This document shows, piece by piece, positions 11,506 through 20,819 of a stretch of 64,000 nucleotides of DNA (position 1 is the stretch's first letter; each line of letters opens with the position of its first letter). A program made the translations under genes and the position numbers. Origin of the DNA: Polychytrium aggregatum (Eukaryota > Chytridiomycota > Chytridiomycetes > Polychytriales); assembly GCF_025602895.1 (NCBI RefSeq), contig NW_026516259.1, positions 62,001 through 126,000 on the forward strand. The letters are read 5' to 3'. Below the pieces are notes generated by a model that was not told where the DNA came from, did not search any database, and worked only from the letters and a program-made list of their open reading frames with translations.

Positions 11506-14500
11506 CTATTTGGGCGACTTGATTCCCAACTCCTGTAGCTTCTGGATGGCCTTCTTGTTGCCGTTCTTGGCGGCCTTCTGGTACCAGGTGCGGGCCTGAT
11601 TCGGGTCAGCCTGGGTTCCGATGCCGTGCTGGAAAAAGTGTCCCATAGCGTACTCGGCCTTGGCGTAGCCTTTGTCGGCAGACTTGGATGCCCACTTGAA
11701 GGCCTCCTCGTCGCTCTGGATGAGCACACCGGGGGCCCCCGCGAGATACCATGCCGCCAATGCCATCTCGGCCTCCATGTCGCCGTGGCTGGCGGCCTCG
11801 GAGTACCAGGCAATCGACTTGCGAGGGTCCTTGGGACAGCCCAGCAGCTCGTGCTCAAAGCAGCGACCCAGGCGCACTTGAGAGCGCACATGGCCGAGCC
11901 GGGCAGCTTGCAAATAAAGCGAGTACGCATACTCGTCATCCTGGCGAATGGACAGAGGTCGATGGTGAGCCACACGCAGTCGGCTGGCGAGCAAGCAGGA
12001 GTCGAGGGAACTCAACAGAGCGAGCCGAGGCTTTGCTCGGGCACAGCCGCAGGACTTACCGGCAGAATCTGGGAATCGCCAACGCCGCCTTCGTGGAGGA
12101 TCGCGAGCTCGTACAGAGCATGTGGCGTGGTCTCATCAGCCTTGCTGCCGGCCTTCTTGAGCCAGTTGATGCCTTCTCGGACGTTCTTGGGCTGATTCAT
12201 GAGCCCATAGAGAAGCGTCACACCCAGCTTGTGCATCGCCGCGGTCTCGGACTGGGAAGCCGCCTTGCGGTAGAATTGGGCTGCCTTGGAAAAATCCCGA
12301 CGGGTGCCGGCGCCGACCTCGTAGCAAACCGCAGTGCGATAGCAGGCAGTGGGGTGGTTGCCACGAGCCGCCTGTGAGTACAGAGCAAAGGCACGGTCGA
12401 CATCCTTGCGAAGCCCCAACAGGCCCTGGCCATAGGCTTCGGCCAGCAGGAACTGGGCATCGGTCGAGGGCGAAGGCTTGCCTATTGTGCAAATGAGAGG
12501 GTCAGTGAATCACACGATGCACTGGATGCTGAAATGTTGATGGGGGAAAAAGCCAACACGGCCGCCAGGGAAGTCTACTGGCGCTCGAGAGCCAAAATCG
12601 AGGCCACAAACAATGCCCGCTTACTTACCAACACCAGTTGATGACATTTTCTTCAGTCGTTTGAAGGCCTCCTGGTGGTAGAGATCCCTCATGCGCAGAT
12701 GGTTGGGAGTGGCGCTATCGCCAAGCTTCTGGACGGTATCAGCCCTTTCGACGAGCAGCTTGACAAGCTCGAGCTGAATCCGGTAGTTTGACGGACTCTT
12801 GTCAACGGTCTCTCTCATCTGGCGGACGGTAGGGTCTTCGCCATCCTGGTCAAGGAGGAGCTCGATCTTTTCGTCCTCAAACTCCATCGACGCCATGGGC
12901 TGGACCGACTGGGCATTGGCGTTGCCGGCGGCTTCGTCTACAGGACGCCAGATACCCGAGCCTCGCTTCTGGACGCTGTATCGTGAGTTGATCGAGCTCA
13001 TACTGGGCGTGCGGCTGGGCGTGGCGCGGCGCGGCGGCTCTTGAATGTGGTGCATCGCATAGGGACTGATGGCTCGTCCCGATGGGCTTTCGGCGCGGTA
13101 GTAGTCCGGGTGGACGCCCACCGGGGGCGGAGAAGCCACCCGCATCATGTCGCCGTTGGGATACTGGCCATAGTTTGAGGCATACATGGAGTGGTTGACA
13201 AGCGGAGGCGGCGAGAACGGACTGGGATAAGGACCGGCGGGGTAGCCGTGGGTTGAGATGACGTGTGAAGCCAGAGCAGCGGGGTGGACATAGACAGGGG
13301 ATCCGTTAGCATCGACCATGAGCTGGCCGGGATACTGCTGGACTGGATACGGCTGGCCGTTGGGCATCTGAGGATGGGGAGCACCAGGGCCGGGAGAGGG
13401 CTGGCGGTAGAAGGGTTGTGGCTGCTGCTGGGGATAGCCAGGATGAGGGAACGATGCGGCCTGCGGATACGGCTGTGGATACGGCTGTGGATACGGTTGC
13501 GCAGGATGCAGTTCCGGAGCCGAGGAAGCAGCGTGGATGGCAAGGGGCTGTTGGCTGAACCGAGGATCGGGATACGACCGAGGCGGGACACCGTTTTCGA
13601 CGCCGCTGTCCTGCTGGGAAACTACAGGAACGATTCGTCGCGGAGGCGCAAGAAGGACCTCGGCGGCGGGTGCGACGCTGTTCTCTTCTGCGACAGCGGT
13701 GGGAGCAGCGGCATTAGGGATGGCAGCAAGATCGCGAGAAGCATCGGCAGTAAGAACCACAGGCTCGGCATGCTCGGGCTCGGCAGACTCGGTGTGTTCG
13801 GCGTGCTCGGGCTCGGCAGACTCGGTGTGTTCGGCGTGCTCGGGCTCGGCAGACTCGGTGCGTTCGGCGTGCTCGGTGTGTTCGGTGTGTTCGGTGTGCT
13901 CAGACGGAGGTTGCTCAGGTGGGGCAACAGCGGCTGGGACGGCAGTGGGATTAAGGTGTTCGGGCTGAGCAACGTCGGGGAGAGCGTCGTCAGACTGGGA
14001 CACGGGAGATTCTGGAGTGGGATTAGCGGTGATGGCAGTGTCGGTATCTTTGTGCACGGTGGGTTCAGAGTCATGAGGTGCTTCTGACACGAGAGTCGAT
14101 GGTTCAACATGGCCAGCCTGGATGCGCGAGGGGCAAAGCAGAGCATAAGCAGAGAATCAAAGTGACGAGCCAGTCTCATCAGCAGCACACTGGCTGGGCC
14201 GCTCGAACTGCAGCTCGGGTCAACGGCGCCGCACAGCACAGCACAGCACAGCACAGCACAGGGCAGCATCCAAAATCTTGATACTTACATCAATCTCGTG
14301 CTCCTGGGACTCGGTCGCGGCAGTCTCGGCAGCCAGAGCGGTCTCGACAGCCGGCGTGGGGGCATCAGCAAGAGCAGGCACGGGGGTAGGGTCGCTGTCG
14401 ATAGCCTCGCTTTCCTCGGGAATAAGAGCGGGCACGTCTCGGTGCTCGGCCAGCGAAGGTGGAGAGAAAGCTGACAGTGGCACCGAGAAGCGTTTCATGG

Positions 14501-17500
14501 CCTTGGCTGAGACGGATCGGACGGGCGCAACAAGGCTGCCAAAAGAGGAACTGCGGCGCTCGGGAGCAGTCATCTTGGTGGGCGGGGCACTGGCCAAGAA
14601 CGCCTCAAGGCGACTGGGGGCATGCGGCTGACCGACAGTAGCAGGAATGTCGACTGGCGCAGATTCAGGAACAACAGACTGCTCGGAAGAGTCGGCAGCG
14701 ACAACCACGATGCCATCGATCTGGGTCAGGGTGGTTTCGAACGACGAGATAGTCGCGCTGATGGAACTCAGCAGGCACTCGAGCTCCGCGCTGGACAGAT
14801 TGACATCCGGCACGCGGGCTTCCAAGGGAGCAGGCTCTTGGGCTGTCGATTCTTCGATGTCGACCAGGTCGGCTTTGGTTTCACTGTTGCTATGGACAGG
14901 AGCTCCATTGAGGAGACCAAGAGCATGCTCGAGTTTGTGGACGGCCTCGGAGAGTCGCTGGAAATCACCAGAAAGAAGAACGTTGTTGTGGGGCTGCGGC
15001 TCGAGCGCCTTGGCGTCTGTTGCTTCGGCCGTCTCTGTTGTCTCGGTCGTCTCTGTTGTCTGGGTTATCTCTGTTGTCTCTGTTGTCTCAGTTGCTTCGA
15101 TCGCCTGGACTGCTTCGATGGAGACCACGGTTGCTTCGGTGGAGACCACGGTTGCTTCGGCTGCTTCAGCTGTTTCAGCGAGCACAGTCGCCTCGGCGGT
15201 CTCGGCGGTCTTGGTAATTTCGGCGCTTTGATCCACCTCAGCCGGGGCGACACTGACTTCATCATCGGTCACAATGTGCTTGGCATGCAAGTCAGGCTGA
15301 ACAGGCTCGACAGGCTGGACAGGCTCGGCAGGGGCGCCTTGGATGCTCAAAGGAACAGAGATTGCATGTGCAGCTGCAGCCGCGATGGCGGTAGCAACAT
15401 CAGACTCTGTGGCGGGTTTGGCAGTGACTTGGACAGCGGAATCGGCAGCGATCTCGACAGGAGCCTCAGCTTCCACTGCAGCTTCCTCGATGGGATCTTG
15501 GGGCACAGTTGCAACTTCCTCGACGGCGGCTTCGACCTTGGTTTCGACCTTGGTTTCGACAACAGCTGTCTCGATGGCGTCGGTCTCAACCACTGCTTCG
15601 GGAACAGCGCTCTCCTCATGCGGCTGAGCGACCGTCTCGAGGACCTGACCGACGACATCGACCTCGACCTCGGAGTTGACAACGGTCTCGCTGACAGGCT
15701 CGACGGGCACCACGGGCAAGGACTTTTCGGCATCGGGGATCTGGTTCATGGCGTTGAGCTGCTCCAAGGTAATGGTCGCATTCGAAGTTCGCTGACCGTT
15801 GGCTGCCAGAGCGGCAAGTTGCTCGAGAGTGATGGTGCCCTGAGAATACCGCAGACTTGCGAGGTCGGGGTCAACCGGAGCCGGACGGTCGCGGCTGAGG
15901 GTGAAATGGCCCATAAACGGATCGATATCACCATCGGCAGAGATGACGGGTCGGGTGGCGGTGTCAGGCGAGGTCAGGAAGTCGTCGGCCGGGAGACGCG
16001 GAAGAGTGTGGTTGAAGGCGGGCTCGTCGCGGCCGTCATCAAAGTCCTTTCTGAGACGATCATAGTCAACATCGTCCTGATCGTCGTCGGGCGGCAGGGG
16101 GTGGTCACCAGACGAAGCAGCAAGCGGCGCCGAGACTGTTGACTTTAGAGGAGACTCGTTGTCACCAAGAGACTGAGGCTGAGAAGCTTGCACTGGAGCT
16201 GGCTCTGGGACGGGTTCTGGGACGGGTTCTGGAGCGGGCTCAAGCTTAGGTGGTTCAAACTTAGGCTCAGGCTCGGGCTCAGGCTCGGCTTCAGACGGGG
16301 CTTTGGAAACCACAGCAGAGGCAGGCTCGGAGGACGGCGGAGTCGGCAGCGGCAGAGGCATGGTGGCATGGACGGGCACAGCCGCGGGGACTGCCTCGGT
16401 GACTGCCTCGGATGGCAGTGGCGGGACAGGCCGACGATGGATCTGGCTATAGCCGGTGGGAGCCTGGACCGTTTCGAGATGGGATATATGAGAGAGAGAC
16501 GCCAGCCGAGGAGGGCTGGTGATGGATGGCTGGGCCGAATCAGCAGTAGCAGGCTGCTGGGTAGAGCTGGACGTGGGATGGGCTGTTGGATGGGCTGTTG
16601 GGTGGGCTGTTGGATGGGCTGTTGGTCGAGGGGTTGGGTGGGCAGTCGGACGGGAAGACGCCGGAACAGGCAGACGCGAGGCAAAGTTCTCGCCGTAAGA
16701 GGGCTTGGATGCCAGGGTGATCGGAGGAACAGCGAGGGCAGGCTCGGGCGAACGGGCCGGAACAGGGCTGCCGAAGCGCAGACCGGACGCTGGTGAGGAC
16801 GAGGTAACAGCGGTGGCCCTGTATCCAGGCGAGGTGGCCCCGTATCCAGGCGAGATGGCAGCAGCGCCGCGGCCTATCGAAGGGGCAGGGCTGGATGCCG
16901 AGCCGCGGGGAGGTTCGGGAGAGGAGGCCATGAGTTCGCTTCGCGAGGGGAAGTGAGAGAGTTTTGGGATCTCGGTGCCGGGCTGGGCCGCGATGGACGA
17001 CTGCCGGGGAGGTGCCTGGTCCTTTGCGACAAACGGCAGAGTGCTGATAAAGTCGTCGAAGCTGGCGCTGAGATCAGAAGAGCCGACTTCGATCGAGGGC
17101 AGCGACTGGGGATTCAGCTGGCTGGACGGCGTCTGAGTGGGAGAGCGGCCCTTCATTCCGAGCTGAGATAGCCGCGAGGTAAACTGGTCAAAGCCGGAGG
17201 TGGTGTTGTTCCGCTTGAGGAGGGAAGACCTCGGCGGAGGGACTGAAGGAAGGAGATAAAGCCGCCGGATGATGGCCAGACGCAAGTCGGCGGACAGACG
17301 ACAGCGGACAGCGGACAGCGGACAGCGGACAGAGGAGGCGTCCGGAGCAGAGGCGTTCCGACGAGGATTGAAACCGCGGCGATGTTTTAGGGGGGGGTCG
17401 TCCGAGGCGTCGGTGCGGTCGAGGGCAGTGTCCAGAAGATCGACAAAGCGGCCAGTGTGCGGAGGACGGGGGATAGTGAGAGAGAGAGAATGAGGCAAGA

Positions 17501-17857
17501 TGAGAACGAGCATGATACGCAGATGCATCGAGCGACTCGCCTGGCAGCACGAGGCAGCTATGAGCAGAATACACCCGGACAAGAACACAGCCCCCTCCCT
17601 CTCGGCCAGCCATGGAGGTGGGGACTGAGGCAAAGAGGGAAAGACCGGGGCAGAGTGGATATCACAGCATGAATGCACCCTTGGATGAAGACCCGAGGGA
17701 CGGGGCCAACGCCCGGTGGAAGGAGAACGTGCTGGCCGGGGTGTTCGGCCGCGCTGAATGACAGCCTCGACAACCCCATCCCACTCCGTTGCATCCCATT
17801 GCATCGGCAGGACTTACCGGGAGGCAGGGCCTTTTGGCCAGAGGGCTTGCTGTCCAT
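11506..17857 (-). CDS. SKT5/Chs4-like Sel1-repeat protein, long paralogue with ~1490-residue N-terminal region
   Basis: Five exons keep phase throughout: 17857-17818, 17242-14289, 14117-12629, 12481-12060 and 11940-11506, giving 1779 residues. Four of the donors are exact GTAAGT. The tiny first exon encodes MDSKPSGQKALPP. Exon 2 is a very long disordered region rich in Pro, Ala, Thr, Val and Glu with PEPEPEP and PTAHPTAHP runs. Exon 3 adds EHTESAEPEHA repeats and a Pro/Gln/Tyr-rich stretch, then the helical segment found before Sel1 repeats in SKT5. Sel1 repeats occupy about residues 1510-1779, for example DVDRAFALYSQAARGNHP and AKAEYAMGHFFQHGIG. The C-terminus is IKSPK, with no CaaX box. By family it would regulate a chitin synthase at the cell cortex; this is inference. 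Exons 1-2 could belong to a separate gene, but the 14289/14117 junction joins in phase without a stop. Confidence 0.7.
13781..13884. repeat. 33-bp coding repeat (EHTESAEPEHA)
   Basis: Three near-identical 33-bp units in exon 3 of the long SKT5-like gene encode an 11-residue acidic unit; degenerate EHTEHTEH units follow toward the N-terminus. Confidence 0.9.
14229..14262. repeat. Pentanucleotide repeat in intron 2 of the long SKT5-like gene
   Basis: About six copies of CACAG lie inside the 171-bp intron 14118-14288. Confidence 0.85.
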
Positions 17858-18969
17858 CGGGCTGGCAACGGCAATCGAAAATATGGATGAGGCGGGCGGG
17901 CTTGGACAGAGAAGGGGCCGGAAGCCGCAAGATATACCACGGCAGTGAAGGGGGTGGGGGCGAGAAAGCGAACTGCGATCAAGCGGCGGCTGGGCAGCAG
18001 GAAGACAGACAGACAGACAGACAGACAGACAGTCGGCGAGCACAGGCAGCACAACAGGACTGACCTGTGTGGCGACTGTGGCAACAGTTGATTAGCAGCG
18101 GCTGGTGGCAAATGCCGTTGATTCGACTTGTGTTGCTGGCAAGAGCTGTCGACAAGAAATCGTTGATGGTCGGGCTGGAGCAGGGTCGAGGACGACCTTG
18201 GAAGAAAGCCTGAGGCGCAGATGGGATTGGGTGCACCGGCGCAAGATCAGACCGTCCCGCAAAAAGTAAGAGCGGCAAAAATGCGGCAGACCCAAGTACT
18301 TGAGGACAGGCGTGCGAACGCTGGGCCGGGAAGAACGGAGCAGCAGCAAGGAGTTCCGAGCCCTTATAGTCGAGCGACCAGGCCAGGACGGTGGTGGGGC
18401 GCCAACAAGCGCGACAGGAACGGGATGGGGACGGAGGAATGGAGAGCGGGAGTGGATGGATGGAGAGGAGCCAGGACGGGACGAGAATAGCACATGGATA
18501 AGGAACAGGCCAAGAACAGCCAAGAGCAGCCAAGAATGGGATAGGGACACAATAGCAGCAGGACAGGAACACAATAGCAGCAGGACAGGGACACAATAGC
18601 AGCAGGACAGGAACAGCGGCAGGACAAGAATAGGCCAAACATCGCACATCCACAGCATCTCAACACACCCGAAAGTTGCAGAGACAGGATGGCACCGACG
18701 CGTACACAGCCTCGGCGTCCGTCACACAGCCTTGCGTTTGTGTCTCGCCCTGTGTGCAACCCTGCTGTGTTGCTGCTTTCGACACACAGCCCACTGTTCC
18801 GTGTGGCGATCCAGTTCCGTGTCGCTGCCCGGTTCTGTGCACTTTTTTTTTTGGCCGTGCATGATTTCGCTGCTCGATCGCATCGGCCAAGGCGGCTTGG
18901 TTTCCATCGCCGGCCCCATCCCCATTGTCGCCGTCGCCGTCGTCGTCGTTCGTCACCGCCTCAGCAGCC
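17858..18969. other. Divergent promoter region (SKT5-like / YAR1-like)
   Basis: About 1.1 kb separates two divergently transcribed genes. It contains a GACA tetranucleotide run (18002-18031), about three 24-bp repeats built on AATAGCAGCAGGACAGG (18550-18622) and a T-run at 18843-18852, about 120 bp before the YAR1-like ATG. No ORF in it is convincing. Confidence 0.65.
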
Positions 18970-19533
18970 ATGGCAGCCACCGCAGAGCTCTCCGATTTCG
19001 ACCACGAGGAGTTTGTCACTTGCGCCCGCTACGGCGAGCTCGACGAGCTGCAGCAGCTCGTCAGCGCCTACCTCGACCAGCATCCCACCGACCCCGATCA
19101 TCTGCCGGCCCTGAAGCGCTCGCTCTTTACTGTCAAGAACGCCTCGGGCCACACCGCCCTGCACATGGCCGCTGCCAACGGCCAGCACGATATCCTCGCC
19201 TTCCTCCTGCCGTCCCTCACCCGCGACGACGTCAACATCACCAACAACGAGGGCTCCTCCGCCCTGCACTGGGCCTCGGTCAACGGCAAGCTGGACTGTG
19301 TCGAACTGCTGCTCAAGTTTGGCGCCGATGCCACCCTCAAGAACCACGCCGGCAAAAGCTCCATCACCGTCGCCTCGCAGCAGGACCACCTCGATGTTGC
19401 CACCGCCCTCCTCAAGAGCTTCGACCCCGAAGATGACGATGAAGACAAGGAGGTCGATGCCGGCGACGAGGACTTCCCCGAGGACGAGACCGACTTTGTC
19501 ATCCGGGCTGGCGAAACCGATGACGCCAACTGA
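18970..19533 (+). CDS. YAR1: YAR1-like ankyrin-repeat protein
   Basis: This is a 187-residue single-exon protein with two clear ankyrin repeats, GHTALHMAAANGQHDIL and SSALHWASVNGKLDCVELL, and a very acidic tail (PEDDDEDKEVDAGDEDF). Size, repeat positions and the motif pair ALHMAAANG / ALHWAS.NGKLD match yeast Yar1, a dedicated chaperone that shields ribosomal protein Rps3 before 40S assembly. I chose ATG 18970 because its context (AGCCATGGC) is strong and the residues that follow resemble the Yar1 N-terminus. An in-frame ATG at 18925 would add 15 Ser/Pro-rich residues. Other small ankyrin proteins are possible alternatives. Confidence 0.75.
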   Translation: MAATAELSDFDHEEFVTCARYGELDELQQLVSAYLDQHPTDPDHLPALKRSLFTVKNASGHTALHMAAANGQHDILAFLLPSLTRDDVNITNNEGSSALHWASVNGKLDCVELLLKFGADATLKNHAGKSSITVASQQDHLDVATALLKSFDPEDDDEDKEVDAGDEDFPEDETDFVIRAGETDDAN

Positions 19534-20072
19534 TCGAGCCGCCTCTCCAGCGTCGTTGGCCGCAGCCCATCCCACACTTCTCTTGCCGCACCGTGTCGAC
19601 CATGGGACGCCCGGTGTGTCGGACCCTCCTGGAGCAGCGATCGGCTAAAAACCGACCTCGAGCGGCCTGGGGGGGGAGCCTTTGACAGTGCAGATCCGTG
19701 CTGACATGGCCGCTGATCCCCAAGATCGAACCGACCGATCGAATCCGCGCCTCACAGGGCCTCATCCAGCAGCCCTGTTCTCCCGCATCCCTATTCACCT
19801 GCCCCACACATCCTGCCTACCCGGCTGTCCGCCTGCATCCCAGCTGGTTGTAAATCGCCAATACATTCGTCATTGCAATCGTGAACGCTCGGCATCCATC
19901 CGTTCGCTTTGTTGTGCGATGGACTGGCCGTGGCGCAGCACATGTGACCGCCACATGACTGCGATCCAACCCAGCCCCAAATCCAGCACCCAGATCGACT
20001 CGGCTCACATCGCATCGCGGCACATCCACAGATCCGATCGTCCCCAGACACGGCACAGAGATATCGCAACCC
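19534..20072. other. Intergenic after the YAR1-like gene
   Basis: This contains an eight-G run (19671-19678). No gene, RNA or repeat array is supported. Confidence 0.5.
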
Positions 20073-20483
20073 AGCCAAGGACGCCATGTCCCGACCATCC
20101 GCAAAAGCGTTCCGGCCGTCGTTCTCCCGGTCGTCGGCCAAGCGCTCCGCCGCACCGACAGCTCGTCCGGGATTCTCGGCCTCGTCGACAGCCCGGCCAC
20201 ACGCCTCGTCTCCCAGATCGTTCGCTTCAATGCCGTCACAGGCTCCATCGCCCACAGCAAGCCTTGGTGCCAATTCACTGCCGAGCAGCCTGATGACAGT
20301 AGGTCACCGGGCACGCACGTGCATGCCATAAGGCTGCAGAGCAAGTGCTAACATCTTTGCCACGTTGTGAATCTTGACCCTCCCCCCTCCCAGAAACCCG
20401 AGTCGCTCTCAGTCTTGCTGGCTACCGGTCGGCTCGGTGCCGTGGAGCTGGCCTGGTCGCTCGTTGTCGACGACGATTGCTAA
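20073..20483 (+). other. Two unassigned coding-looking exons
   Basis: In the frame beginning GTC at 20088 the codons from 20088 to about 20291 end mostly in G or C and give a protein-like string that includes ILGLVDSPATRLVSQIVRF and KPWCQFTAEQPDD. A second segment (about 20394-20483) follows a strong acceptor (CCTCCCCCCTCCCAG) and ends at TAA after KPESLSVLLATGRLG and ELAWSLVVDDDC. The joint between them is not clean: GTAGGT at 20301 leaves the wrong phase, while an in-phase donor at about 20321 is poor. No start codon is identified. I do not recognise the product. It may be a small gene with a missed exon, a decaying gene or chance GC bias. Confidence 0.3.
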
Positions 20484-20819
20484 TGCCGGCTGAGTCTACT
20501 GTCCGTATGCTCCGGCCATTCCGGCTACATCCGCGCATCTGCGCTGCGTCCTTGCCGCTATCGGTCGAGGCCAACTACCCTGATCCCTCAATCGATCCAT
20601 CACCACAAGCCCTATGCCTCAGCGGCCGCTGACCTGGCCCTCCAATACAGCTCCTCCTCGAAACATTGTGCAACTCTTTATCACTCTCCTGAGCGGCCAT
20701 TTACAGGACCACAGTGATCATTCAACGAAGAACACAGCCGTCGGTCGCTCTGGTGGATGCAGGAGTCACTGACTAACAACAGATCCCACGCCCACATTCA
20801 AGAGTAGTGTCGCTTGGCT
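20484..20819. other. Intergenic or 3' flank
   Basis: This lies between the unassigned exons and the stop codon of the TMEM237-like gene. No supported feature was seen. Confidence 0.4.

Noticed and set aside
13284-14087. Plus-strand frames opposite the SKT5-like genes and other antisense frames
   Set aside because: Sparse stops in GC-rich DNA; codon pattern mirrors the real minus-strand exons.
14220-17804. 1194-residue continuous frame as a stand-alone gene
   Set aside because: Both ends run into intron or promoter sequence. The central part is exon 2 of the long SKT5-like gene, bounded by an acceptor at 17242 and GTAAGT at 14288.
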